DNA of 64,000 nucleotides from Streptomyces sp. SID13726 (GTDB lineage: Bacteria; Actinomycetota; Actinomycetes; Streptomycetales; Streptomycetaceae). This document shows positions 53,916 through 63,213 of this stretch, piece by piece. Location of the stretch: assembly GCF_010548375.1 (NCBI RefSeq), contig NZ_JAAGLY010000004.1, positions 248,001-312,000 on the forward strand, in the 5' to 3' direction. Under the pieces are notes generated by a model. That model did not search any database, was not told where the DNA came from, and saw nothing but the letters and a program-made list of their open reading frames with translations. The position numbers and the translations under genes are program-made. Each line of letters starts with the position of its first letter. The stretch's first letter is position 1.

Positions 53916-55322
53916 ATGACAGATCACCAGCACGCCGCGGGCGCCGGATCCGGCGGAGGCCCGGACCCGAGCACCGGCCCCGTCGCGGGCACCCCCGCCG
54001 GCGCGCAGCCGCCCGGAGAGGGGGGTGTGTCCACCGCCGAGCACAGCACCGCCCCGCTGCCCTTCCGGCGGGACCGGCGCCACAAGATGCTCGCCGGGGT
54101 GTGCGCCGGGCTCGGGCGGCAGTGCGACATGGATCCGGTGATCTTCCGGATCACGCTGGCGGTGCTGTCCGCGATCGGCGGCATCGGCCTGATCTTCTAC
54201 GGCTTCGCCTGGCTCCTCGTCCCGTACGAGGACGACGAGGAGAACGAGGTGCGCAAGCTCCTCACCGGCCGGGTCGACGGCCAGGCCCTGACCGGGGTGC
54301 TGTTCGCCCTGGTCGGCTGCGGGGTCTTCCTCACCATGCTCAGCAACACCGGGGTGCTGACCTTCGCCGTGGTCCTCTCCCTGCTCCTCGCGGGCGCCGG
54401 GTACTGGTCGCGCAACCGCGGCACCCCCGACCCCGACCCGCTCGCCGCCCAGGCGGTCGCCGACGCCCCGCCGGAGGCCAAGGCCCCGCCGGTCGCCGCC
54501 GGCTACCCGTCCTGGTGGCGTGACCCCATCGTGAAGGACGGCACCCATGTCGGGGGCACGGGCTATCTGTGGGGCCCGAGCGACTCCCGGGACCGTGACG
54601 TCGCGGCGGCGGTCAACATCGGCCTGGGCACCCCCTGGACCCGGCGCGCGGACCTGATCGCGGCCCGCGCCCAGCAGCCCAAGCCCCGCGGCCCGCGCTG
54701 GATCGGCTTCCGGGTCTTCTTCCTCGCCCTGCTGGCGGGCGGCCTCGGCACCGCGGCGACCTGGGACGAGCACCCGCTCGGCACCAGTCTTCAGACCGGC
54801 CTGGCCTGTGCGCTGATCGTCTTCGGCCTGGGCATAGCCGTCAGCTCGTTCCTGGGCCGCACCGGAGCGGGTTCGATCCTCCTGGCGGTCATCACAGCGG
54901 CCCTGCTGGCGACCGCCGCCGCCCTCCCCAAGGACATCACCACCCACTGGGTCCGCACGAACTGGACCCCGGCAACAGCGTCGGCCGTACGCCAGGACTA
55001 CGAACTCGGCACCGGAGTGGGCACCTTGGACCTGACCCGCCTCGATCTCACCAAGGGACAGACCGTCACCGCCCAGGCCGACGTGGGAGTGGGCCGACTC
55101 GTGGTGATCGTGCCGCCGGACGTCACCGTGAAGGCGAGCATCGACGTGGGCGTGGGCGACATCCAGCTGCCGGGTGACCCGGAGAAGGACGTGGACGTGG
55201 AACCGGGCAAGCACAAGGAGGTCACCCTGCCGGCGCCCTCGACGGCCAAGAACCCCGCCACCCTCGACCTCGACCTGCGGGTCGGCATCGGCCAGGCGGA
55301 GGTGACCCGTGCTGCGTCATGA
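53916..55322 (+). CDS. PspC / multi-helix / toastrack envelope-stress protein
   Basis: 468 residues from ATG 53916. The PspC domain lies at about 50-110 (FRRDRRHKMLAGVCAGLGRQ, then VIFRITLAVLSAIGGIGLIF). Helices lie at about 120-165 and 265-345 (FFLALLAGGLGTAATW, LACALIVFGLGIAVSSFLG, AVITAALLATAAALP). The last 120 residues are a beta-rich toastrack (LiaF-like) domain with repeated glycine turns: GTGVGTLDLTRLDLTK, ADVGVGRLVVIVPPDVTVKA, VGVGDIQLPG and RVGIGQAEVTR. PspC-toastrack proteins occur with LiaRS-like systems and respond to membrane stress. It overlaps the next small gene by 14 bp. Confidence 0.88.
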   Translation: MTDHQHAAGAGSGGGPDPSTGPVAGTPAGAQPPGEGGVSTAEHSTAPLPFRRDRRHKMLAGVCAGLGRQCDMDPVIFRITLAVLSAIGGIGLIFYGFAWLLVPYEDDEENEVRKLLTGRVDGQALTGVLFALVGCGVFLTMLSNTGVLTFAVVLSLLLAGAGYWSRNRGTPDPDPLAAQAVADAPPEAKAPPVAAGYPSWWRDPIVKDGTHVGGTGYLWGPSDSRDRDVAAAVNIGLGTPWTRRADLIAARAQQPKPRGPRWIGFRVFFLALLAGGLGTAATWDEHPLGTSLQTGLACALIVFGLGIAVSSFLGRTGAGSILLAVITAALLATAAALPKDITTHWVRTNWTPATASAVRQDYELGTGVGTLDLTRLDLTKGQTVTAQADVGVGRLVVIVPPDVTVKASIDVGVGDIQLPGDPEKDVDVEPGKHKEVTLPAPSTAKNPATLDLDLRVGIGQAEVTRAAS

Positions 55323-55569
55323 GTTCCAGCCGGGAAGGCTGATCGCCGGCGTCTTCCTCACCCTCGCGGGCATCACCTACGCCGGCGACGCGGGCGGCGC
55401 CTGGGAGACACCGTGGTTCGCGGTGATCCCCATGGTCGTAGGGGGCCTGTGCCTGGCAGGAGCGGCAGGCGTGCTCACCCGCACGATACGAAACCGCAGG
55501 GCCCCGAGCCGCAAGCAGCCCGAGCCCGACCAGCAGCCACCGACGGGCCCGGCCTCAAAGCAGCAGTGA
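55309..55569 (+). CDS. Small two-helix membrane protein coupled to the PspC gene
   Basis: 86 residues from GTG 55309, overlapping the PspC-toastrack gene by 14 bp, so probably coupled. Two helices are seen (LIAGVFLTLAGITYAGDAGG and FAVIPMVVGGLCLAGAAGVL), then a basic, Pro/Gln-rich tail. It is probably an accessory part of the same envelope-stress system; no family assigned. Confidence 0.75.
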   Translation: MLRHEFQPGRLIAGVFLTLAGITYAGDAGGAWETPWFAVIPMVVGGLCLAGAAGVLTRTIRNRRAPSRKQPEPDQQPPTGPASKQQ

Positions 55570-55585
55570 CCGCGTCACCGCCGCC

Positions 55586-55616
55586 ACCGGTAGCTCCGCC
55601 GACCGGAGCTACCGGT
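55586..55616. terminator. Bidirectional terminator hairpin overlapping the DoxX stop codon
   Basis: Arms ACCGGTAGCTCCG and CGGAGCTACCGGT (13 bp perfect) with a 5-nt loop. The stem includes the DoxX stop codon (TAG at 55609-55611, minus strand), which is unusual, and lies 16 bp after the other converging gene. Confidence 0.7.
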
Positions 55617-56139
55617 AACCTCCCGCCCGCTGCCTTCGTCGGGCGCGCAAGGCGGCGTCCACGGAAAACACGGAGGCACCCGCGAGGACGAGCGGCAGCC
55701 AGGCCATCAGGTACGCGAGGTCGTTGCCGTAGTAGTACGGATCGGAGGCCCAGCTCACCGTCAGCCACAGGCTCAGCGAGATCAACGCCCCGCCGAGCGC
55801 GGCCAGCCGGGCGAGAATGCCGAGCAGCGTCCCGATCCCGACAGCGAGCTCACCGAAGGCGATGGCGTATCCGAACCCGACGGGACTCTTCAACGACAGA
55901 TCCACCAGCGCCGGGATCGCCGACGAGTCCCTGACCGAACGCATCATGTCCCCGATGGACCCCGCCCCGGAGCCCTTCATGAAGGCACTGTCGGTCAGCT
56001 TGTCCAAGCCCGCGTAGATAAAAGTGACCCCGAGAAAGATCCGCAACGGCAGCAGGGCGTACTGGCCCACACTGTCCCGCCAGGACCGTTCCTCGTCGAA
56101 ATAGGGGGCGTGCGTGTCCGTACGAAAACTATGAGTCAT
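55609..56139 (-). CDS. DoxX-family membrane protein
   Basis: 176 residues from ATG 56139 (MTHSFRTDTHAPYFDEERSW), with CGGAG close upstream. Four helices match DoxX: LPLRIFLGVTFIYAGLDKLT, FGYAIAFGELAVGIGTLLGI, LAALGGALISLSLWLTVSWA and DLAYLMAWLPLVLAGASVFS. The opening helix with RIFLGVTFIYAGLDK is the family mark. DoxX-type proteins are quinone-linked or redox-related membrane proteins; the exact role here is unknown. The gene shares a terminator with the PspC operon. Confidence 0.87.
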   Translation of the reverse strand: MTHSFRTDTHAPYFDEERSWRDSVGQYALLPLRIFLGVTFIYAGLDKLTDSAFMKGSGAGSIGDMMRSVRDSSAIPALVDLSLKSPVGFGYAIAFGELAVGIGTLLGILARLAALGGALISLSLWLTVSWASDPYYYGNDLAYLMAWLPLVLAGASVFSVDAALRARRRQRAGGYR

Positions 56140-56283
56140 CGCTCCGAGCCGCCTCTCACCAGCGTGCCGAGACCCCTCACATGACGATACGCATGAACGG
56201 GCAGCGATGCTCAATGCCGTTCGGCCGAGTTTTGGGCGCCTACTGGAGTGCCGGGTTCGGTTGTGGGGCGGCTGCGGGCGAGT

Positions 56284-56313
56284 GGGGGCTGGTCGCGCAG
56301 TTCCCCGCGCCCC
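56284..56313. repeat. Dispersed repeat GGGGGCTGGTCGCGC..., copy 2
   Basis: Starts GGGGGCTGGTCGCGCAGTTC and continues CCCGCGCCCC, matching the copy at 35882-35910 over at least 28 bases. Confidence 0.7.
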
Positions 56314-56545
56314 TAACGAGTTGCAGCGGACCTGCGCCACGACGGGCCGTCAGTCGCCGACGGTGCGAAGGGGACGGGGTGGGGGGTGTCCGCCCGCAGC
56401 GGCCGGCGTCCGTTACCGAGAACTACTCAAGGGACCGAGCCGCCGGACCGAGGACGGATACCCCCCACCCCGGCCCCGACCCCACCACCACAAGCACGCG
56501 CTACACACGCCCCCACCGAACCGCAACGGGCCGCCGCAGGCATCC

Positions 56546-56565
56546 AGGGGCGCGGGGAACTGCGC
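56546..56565. repeat. Dispersed repeat, inverted partial copy 3
   Basis: AGGGGCGCGGGGAACTGCGC is the reverse complement of the right part of the repeat at 56284-56313. The two copies could fold into a large hairpin about 280 nt across. Confidence 0.65.
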
Positions 56566-56623
56566 AAAACGCCCGCCCCCACCGAACCCGCAGCCAACCA
56601 CCAACCCACCAACCCACCCACCC

Positions 56624-57910
56624 TCAATCCGTCACATCAATCGCATACCCATTCGTCTCCACCCCCGCCGCAGTAACCACCCGCACCTCCACCCGCCCCG
56701 CCTCCACATCCGCCGGCACCGGCACAGTGAGCACCTCGTCCGAGGGATTGCTGAAACCCCCCGCCACCGGCACCAACGGCACATGCACATTCACCACCCC
56801 GATCCGCACAACCATCCGCGCCAGCCGATCCGCCCGCTGCGCCCCCGGCGGCACGAACCCCGCCCCCCGGATCTCGATGTCGTCGCCCGTCCGGATCGGC
56901 CCGTCCAGATCCCCCGCCTCCCGCGACCGCACCACGGAAAGGATCACCGGCCGCCCGCCCTCCGCGTACTTCCCGGCCACATACGTCGCCGCGGACACCA
57001 GCACCACCACCGCCAGCCCCCACGGCAGATCCGGCAGCTGATCCGGCCGCCGGGCCAGCCGCACGCCCGCGAACAGCAGGGCGACGGCCCCGATCACCAC
57101 GTACTGGATGTCCGCGAACGCGCCCCGCCCGGAGTCGTCGGTGAGCAGGTCCGCCGCCCGGGGCCGGTCCGCCCGCACCTTCTGGAGCCGCTGCCCGATC
57201 ACCCGCAGCCCCACCACCCGCCGCACCAGCACGGCGATCCCGCACACCACGGCGAGCACGGTCACCACACCCGCGCCCCGGGCCAGATCGAGCCCGGAGA
57301 TCAGCAGGTCCCGCTCGCGGGAGTCGGAGGCCGCGGCGAGCCGCCCGACCAGCACCAGCACCGCGTAGGCGACGAAGAGGACCCAGGCCACCGCGACCGC
57401 CCGTGACGTCGACAGCCGGTTGTCCTCACCGATCACCGGCGCGAGCACCCCGCCCCGGGCCCGGTGGAACCAGGACGCGGCGGTCAGCGCGGCCGCCACC
57501 ACCAGCGCCGCCAGCAGCCCGGCCGTACGCGCCGCGGTCCAGCCCACGCCGATCGCCGTCAGCGCCTGGACGAGGAGCAGCACCACCACGGCCGCCCACA
57601 CCGCGTACGCGGTACGGCGCCACAGTCGCGCGAGCCAGGCGGTGCCCTCGACCCGTCCCCGCTCGGCGACGACCTCCGCGGACTGGGTCAGTTCCTCCGA
57701 GACCCACTGCCGGGAGGCCGACGCGGAGTGCGCAACGGCCGCGGGCAGTCCCTGTCCGGCGGCGAACTCGTCCCGCTTCAGCAGGAACTCGGCCACCGCC
57801 CGCCGGTGCCCGGCCCGCGCCCCGTGCGGACAGTCCCCGCAGGTGCAGCCACCTTCGTGCGCACCGAACGCACCCGTGTCCGCGCCCTGTCTCACATCCT
57901 GCACCGCCAC
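56624..57910 (-). CDS. Multi-pass membrane protein with N-terminal Cys motif and C-terminal beta domain
   Basis: 428 residues. A Cys-rich start (GGCTCGDCPHGARAGHRRAV) may bind metal. About five helices follow (TAYAVWAAVVVLLLVQALTA, AGLLAALVVAAALTAASWF, AVAWVLFVAYAVLVLVG, VVTVLAVVCGIAVLV, IQYVVIGAVALLFAGVRL). The C-terminal 120 residues (GGRPVILSVVRSREAGDLDG, IEIRGAGFVPPGAQ, DVEAGRVEVRVVTAAGVETN) look like an IPT/TIG-type immunoglobulin-like domain. The function is unknown. The 219-bp gap to the DUF4429 gene holds the divergent promoters. Confidence 0.7.
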   Translation of the reverse strand: MAVQDVRQGADTGAFGAHEGGCTCGDCPHGARAGHRRAVAEFLLKRDEFAAGQGLPAAVAHSASASRQWVSEELTQSAEVVAERGRVEGTAWLARLWRRTAYAVWAAVVVLLLVQALTAIGVGWTAARTAGLLAALVVAAALTAASWFHRARGGVLAPVIGEDNRLSTSRAVAVAWVLFVAYAVLVLVGRLAAASDSRERDLLISGLDLARGAGVVTVLAVVCGIAVLVRRVVGLRVIGQRLQKVRADRPRAADLLTDDSGRGAFADIQYVVIGAVALLFAGVRLARRPDQLPDLPWGLAVVVLVSAATYVAGKYAEGGRPVILSVVRSREAGDLDGPIRTGDDIEIRGAGFVPPGAQRADRLARMVVRIGVVNVHVPLVPVAGGFSNPSDEVLTVPVPADVEAGRVEVRVVTAAGVETNGYAIDVTD

Positions 57911-58129
57911 GACCGACGCCCGCCTTCCCCAAGATGTCCCGCGACCGCACGGCGGACGACGCCGACCGGCTCCGACTCTGGCCCCGGAAAAACTCCGAAC
58001 AACTCCCCCGCGACGACAGCGAATTGTGCCCTACGGCACACCGCCCCCGCCCGGCAGGTCCGGTCCGCGCAAGTGAAGCGACGGGTGAAGAGGGGCCCGC
58101 CGTGTTGACCCGGCTGCGAGAATTTCCGT

Positions 58130-59002
58130 ATGGCCGAGATCATCCAGCGTGACGGGACCTGGGCCTTCGACGGCACAACGGTCAGAATCACGCCGGGACT
58201 CCACCGCTCCGTGCCACTGTTCCGGCAGACGTACGGCGAGATCGCCGTGCCCCTGGAGGCCATATCGGGCGTGGCGTTCGAGCCGGAACGCAAGCGCGGC
58301 CGGCTCAGGATGCGGCTGCGCGAGGGCGCGGACCCGCTCCTGCACGCGACCGGCGGCAGACTGCCCGACCCGGCCGACCCGTACCGCCTGATCGTGGACG
58401 TCGACCGCGCCGGGGTGGCCGAGTACGTGGCCGAGGAGATCCGCCGCTCCCTCCTTCTCGACCAGATCCCCAAGGAGCCGACGAAGACATACCTGTTGCC
58501 CGGGCCCCCGGTCCCGGTCTCGGTGCGCTCCTCCGACGGCACGGTCTCCTTCGACGGCACCCGGATCCGTATCGACTGGGCCGACACCTCCGACCGCGTC
58601 AAGCGCGCGACGGGACCGCGGATCATCCACGTCGGCAATCTCACGCACGTCGAATGGCTGCCCAACTCCGGGTACGAGGACGGTTTCCTGCGGTTCGTGA
58701 CGAGGGAGACGTCGTTCTCGAAGCTGCCGCCGGAGAAGGACCCGTACGCCCTCGATCTGTGGGGCAGCACCCGCCGGGACCTGCTGACGGCGCTGGTCGC
58801 CACGGCGGTCACGGCCCGGCTGCCCCATCCGTCGGCCCCCGCGATCACGGCGTCGGCACCGGCCGCCGCGATCGCCGCACCGGCCGACCATCACGACGTA
58901 CTCCTGCGCAGACTCCGGGAGTTGGGCGAACTGCACCGCGAGGGCGTGCTCACGGACGAGGAGTTCACGATGACGAAGGCAGCCGTACTGCGCGGCTTCT
59001 AG
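58130..59002 (+). CDS. DUF4429 / SHOCT-domain protein
   Basis: 290 residues from ATG 58130. GAGAAT lies 6 nt before the ATG with no ribosome site, so a leaderless mRNA is likely. Two related halves start at about residue 5 (IQRDGTWAFDGTTVRITPGL) and about 130 (VSVRSSDGTVSFDGTRIRID), each a DUF4429 PH-like beta domain. The C-terminal 35 residues are a SHOCT helix pair (LLRRLRELGELHREGVLTDE, then EFTMTKAAVLRGF). SHOCT usually mediates oligomerisation. Its stop codon touches a 23-bp repeat array. Confidence 0.85.
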   Translation: MAEIIQRDGTWAFDGTTVRITPGLHRSVPLFRQTYGEIAVPLEAISGVAFEPERKRGRLRMRLREGADPLLHATGGRLPDPADPYRLIVDVDRAGVAEYVAEEIRRSLLLDQIPKEPTKTYLLPGPPVPVSVRSSDGTVSFDGTRIRIDWADTSDRVKRATGPRIIHVGNLTHVEWLPNSGYEDGFLRFVTRETSFSKLPPEKDPYALDLWGSTRRDLLTALVATAVTARLPHPSAPAITASAPAAAIAAPADHHDVLLRRLRELGELHREGVLTDEEFTMTKAAVLRGF

Positions 59003-59093
59003 CTCAGCGGATCCGGCTCGCTCAGCTCAGCGGATCTCGCTCGCTCAGCTGAGCAGATCCCGCTCGCTCAGCTCAGCAGATCCGGCTCGCTCC
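59002..59093. repeat. 23-bp tandem repeat, four copies, at converging gene ends
   Basis: Units at 59002-59024, 59025-59047, 59048-59070 and 59071-59093, close to GCTCAGCGGATCCGGCTCGC plus TCA. The array starts within the DUF4429 stop codon and runs into the last eight codons of the aldolase gene. Confidence 0.85.
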
Positions 59094-59874
59094 GGCTGAT
59101 GTCCTGCCACATCGGCTGGTAGTTGATCCACGCCACCAGGTCCCCGCCCAGCTGCTCCCGCGTGGCCACCGCGGCCCGGTGGTCGATGAGCACCGGCCGC
59201 CCGGCCGCGCGGACGGTCAGCTGCACCTGGCTGGAGCGTTCCATCGACACGAACCACCAGGCGGCCGCGTCCACCGAGTCGCCGACGGTCAGCAGCCCGT
59301 GGTTGCGCAGCACGAGCGCCTTGCGGGTGCCGAGCGCGGAGGCGATACGGCGGCCCTCCTCGGCGTCGACGGCGACTCCGGTGTAGGCGTCGTAGAGCGC
59401 GTGGTCCTCGTAGAAGGCGCAGCTCTCCTGGGTGAGGGGGTCGAGGAGTTCGCCGAGGGCGGCGAGTGCCCGGCCGTGCACGGAGTGGCAGTGGGCGACG
59501 GCGACCACGTCGGGGCGGGCGGCGTGCACCTGGGAGTGGACGGTGAAGGCGGCCTGGTTGACGTGGTAGCGGCCGTCGATGACCTGCCCGTCGGAGTTGG
59601 CCAGCACCAGGTCGCTCACGGTGACGTGCTTGAACGGCATGCCGAAGGGGTTGACCCAGAAGCAGTCGCTGAACTCCGGGTCACGCGCGGTGATGTGACC
59701 CGAGACCCCGTCCTCGAAGCCGAGCCGGCCGAAGATCCGCAGCGCGCCGGCCAGCCGTTCCTTGCGGTGCCTGCGCTCCTCCTCGAGGGAGTCGTGCATC
59801 GGCGGCATCGCGAACTGCAGCTTCTCGGTGGGCAGCGGTATCGGCGGAGTGGGCCCCAGGGGCGTCCCGTGCAT
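59068..59874 (-). CDS. Class II aldolase/adducin-family protein
   Basis: 268 residues from ATG 59874 (MHGTPLGPTPPIPLPTEKLQ), with GGAGG upstream. The aldolase core has the zinc ligands in VAHCHSVHGRALAAL (two His) and in VLRNHGLLTVGDSV (third His), plus GVSGHITARDPE and FWVNPFGMPF. Members are aldolases, epimerases or adducin-like proteins; the substrate is unknown here. The last residues (SRSEPDLLS) come from the 23-bp repeat array, so the C-terminus has changed with repeat number. It is divergent from the PPOX-type gene at 60013. Confidence 0.88.
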   Translation of the reverse strand: MHGTPLGPTPPIPLPTEKLQFAMPPMHDSLEEERRHRKERLAGALRIFGRLGFEDGVSGHITARDPEFSDCFWVNPFGMPFKHVTVSDLVLANSDGQVIDGRYHVNQAAFTVHSQVHAARPDVVAVAHCHSVHGRALAALGELLDPLTQESCAFYEDHALYDAYTGVAVDAEEGRRIASALGTRKALVLRNHGLLTVGDSVDAAAWWFVSMERSSQVQLTVRAAGRPVLIDHRAAVATREQLGGDLVAWINYQPMWQDISRSEPDLLS

Positions 59875-59983
59875 GTGTCCTCCAGCACTGGGTTGTCTTA
59901 CGGGGCGGAAGTTACCGTCGGTCAGCTCAGGAGAACAGAGGTGGTTTGTAAAGATGCGTACACGGTCGATACCCGACAGCAGA

Positions 59984-60014
59984 TGTCCGGTATCGACGGA
60001 AGACTGTCCGGTAT
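59984..60014. promoter_or_regulatory. Direct repeat TGTCCGGTAT spaced 21 bp
   Basis: Identical decamers at 59984-59993 and 60005-60014, the second covering the ATG of the PPOX-type gene. A 21-bp period puts both on the same DNA face, as for many operators. Confidence 0.4.
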
Positions 60015-60480
60015 GAACTGGGCTGCCTTCACTTCCGCGGAACCCGATCTCGCCAAGACCGTCGAGGAACGCTTCGGCGCCTTCACGCACCACGTCCTCG
60101 CGACCCTGCGCAAGGACGGCTCACCGCGCACCTCCGGCCTGGAGGTCCGCTTCCTGGGCGGTGAGCTGTGGCTGGGCATGATGCCGGACTCGCTCAAGGC
60201 CCTCGACCTGCGCCGGGACCCCCGCTTCGGGCTCCAGGCCAACCCCGGCGAGGGCCAGACCCTGGGCGGCGGGGACGTCAGGATCGGCGGCCTCGCGCAC
60301 GAGGTCACCGACCCCGGCGCCAAGGCCCGGTACACCGAAGAGGTGGAACCGCCGGAGCCGTTCCACCTCTTCCGCACCGAGCTGACGGAGGTCGTGCGGA
60401 CCTACGTCGAGGACGACAAGTACCTGGTCGTCCAGGTCTGGAAGCCCGGAGAGCCGATGCGCACCCTCAAGCGGACCTGA
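60013..60480 (+). CDS. Pyridoxamine-5'-phosphate-oxidase-like (FMN/F420-binding) protein
   Basis: 155 residues from ATG 60013, with CGGAAG 10 nt upstream; ATG 59983 in frame is possible. The split-barrel fold is shown by HHVLATLRKDGSPRTSGLEV, LWLGMMPDSLKALDLRRDPR and FGLQANPGEGQTLGGGDVRI. The C-terminus KYLVVQVWKPGEPMRTLKR is a swapped strand. Family members bind FMN or F420; the substrate is unknown. It ends 6 bp before the guaA stop. Confidence 0.85.
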   Translation: MNWAAFTSAEPDLAKTVEERFGAFTHHVLATLRKDGSPRTSGLEVRFLGGELWLGMMPDSLKALDLRRDPRFGLQANPGEGQTLGGGDVRIGGLAHEVTDPGAKARYTEEVEPPEPFHLFRTELTEVVRTYVEDDKYLVVQVWKPGEPMRTLKRT

Positions 60481-60486
60481 AAAGAC

Positions 60487-62061
<1,575 letters not shown>

Positions 62062-62142
62062 GGGTTGCCTTCCGGCGGTGAGCGAGGTGGGTATGAGGCG
62101 GAGTCTACCGGTGCCGAAAAGAAGCCGTGGCATACTGGCCCC

Positions 62143-62214
62143 ATGCTCAAGACCGCGACCTTCCAGTTCACCTATGGCACCGGGCCCACCGGCTGCCATG
62201 GTCGTGCCGCTTGA
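62143..62214 (+). CDS. Possible leader peptide of chorismate mutase
   Basis: A 23-codon frame beginning ATG 62143: [20 protein letters not shown], then RAA. TACTGG (62133-62138) lies 4 nt before the ATG, so transcript and translation may both start here (leaderless). Phe-Gln-Phe-Thr-Tyr gives three aromatic residues in five. It is followed by a T-tailed terminator (62236-62268) and then by the chorismate mutase gene at 62328, the layout of an attenuator. No competing anti-terminator stem longer than 5 bp was found by eye. Confidence 0.45.
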   Translation: MLKTATFQFTYGTGPTGCHGRAA

Positions 62215-62235
62215 GCAACTGACAAGCGACTTCCC

Positions 62236-62268
62236 AGGCGCCCCGGGCCGACAAGGTCCGGGGCGCCT
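62236..62268 (+). terminator. Attenuator-like terminator before chorismate mutase
   Basis: Arms AGGCGCCCCGG and CCGGGGCGCCT (11 bp perfect, 11-nt loop), followed by GTCGTTTCTT. It sits between the leader peptide and the chorismate mutase start (60 bp later), on the same strand. Confidence 0.6.
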
Positions 62269-62327
62269 GTCGTTTCTTCCGGACCCTGCCGCTCCGGGGC
62301 ACCCCACCCCACCCACAGGAGCCCTGC

Positions 62328-62582
62328 GTGACCACCACACCGGAAGCGACCATCGCGGACGCCCGTGCCCGCATCGACACGATCGACGACCGGATCATCG
62401 GTCTGATCCAGGAGCGGGCGGCGGTCTCGGCCGTCGTCCAGCAGACCCGGATCGCGTCCGGCGGCCGGCGGGTCCACCTCGCCCGTGAGATGGAGGTCCT
62501 CGGCCGCTACCGCGAGGCGCTCGGCAAGCCGGGCACCTCGCTCGCCATGACGCTCCTCGAACTGTGCAGGGGTCGCATCTGA
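62328..62582 (+). CDS. Chorismate mutase, AroQ type
   Basis: 84 residues from GTG 62328, with AGGAG upstream. The AroQ helical pattern is present: [20 protein letters not shown] (the Arg and Asp of helix 1), [20 protein letters not shown] and the last helix [13 protein letters not shown]. It isomerises chorismate to prephenate for Phe and Tyr. Short, single-domain, and close to guaA as in S. coelicolor (SCO4784, from memory). Control may involve the leader peptide and terminator upstream. Confidence 0.88.
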   Translation: MTTTPEATIADARARIDTIDDRIIGLIQERAAVSAVVQQTRIASGGRRVHLAREMEVLGRYREALGKPGTSLAMTLLELCRGRI

Positions 62583-63075
62583 GTTCGCACCCCGCCTCAC
62601 CCGTACGGCGCGTGACCGCGGAGCGCACCGCTTCGTTGGTGGTGGTGTCCGTGCCAGCCAGGGGCGGGCCCGACAGAACCACGCGTGGCTCGCTGGAGCG
62701 ATGAGGCGTACGGAACGTGCCGTGCGTCGTGGGACCTCGCTCCAGGAAGTGACCGGACGGCAGGGGACAGCAGCCCGGTCACCCAAGAGAACGGTCGGCT
62801 CCGGGACGCCGGGGCCGGCCGGCGGGACAAGTAACGGCACAAGGCTGGGCCAAACGGTTGCGGTGGCCGCGTCCATCCAGCACGATGCCTAGAAAGCCCC
62901 CAAGTCCCGCCGTAGACAACTGCATTCGAACTGCGATGCCGTACTGCCAAAGGTCCAGACCACCCGCGCGCCCTTTGTGCGCCGGGGCGCCGACCCAGGC
63001 ACACAGGCAAGCGGCGCAACCCCCCGGCGCCGCTCCCAGGCACCGGCGCTGCCCTGACGTCGGTGCTGACGAAAG
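62583..63075. other. Long gap after chorismate mutase, no clear gene
   Basis: About 490 bp with lower coding bias than the neighbours. Open frames occur on both strands (for example a minus-strand one ending near 62779, whose MQLSTAGLGGFLGIVLDGRG stretch looks protein-like), but none has a ribosome site or family. Unresolved. Confidence 0.5.
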
Positions 63076-63107
63076 AAGGGCCCCGCGGTCCGTCCCGCGG
63101 GGCCCTT
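63076..63107. terminator. Strong terminator hairpin
   Basis: Arms AAGGGCCCCGCGG and CCGCGGGGCCCTT (13 bp perfect, 6-nt loop TCCGTC). The A- and T-ends make it bidirectional. It separates the 62.6-kb gap from the last gene. Confidence 0.75.
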
Positions 63108-63180
63108 CGCATGTCGTCAGCCGAGGCCCTTTGCATGTCGCCAGCCGGGCCCTTCGCATGTTGTCAGCCGGGCCCTTCGC
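63101..63180. repeat. 23/24-bp tandem repeat, about 3.5 copies
   Basis: Units begin GGCCCTTCGCATGTCG at 63101, 63125, 63148 and 63171 (last one cut short). The first unit overlaps the right arm of the terminator at 63095-63107, so copies of the arm are repeated. Confidence 0.75.
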
Positions 63181-63213
63181 CTTCATGAGTCCGGCACTCC
63201 GCCGGATCCGGGT

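Larger units (their letters stand above)
56140..56623. other. Intergenic region with inverted dispersed repeats
   Basis: 484 bp without a convincing gene. It contains two copies of the dispersed repeat in opposite orientations (see 56284 and 56546) and the DoxX promoter at its left end. Confidence 0.6.

Noticed and set aside
62779..63186. 135-codon minus-strand frame in the gap after chorismate mutase
   Set aside because: It runs through the terminator and the 23-bp repeats; no ribosome site; only the middle looks protein-like.
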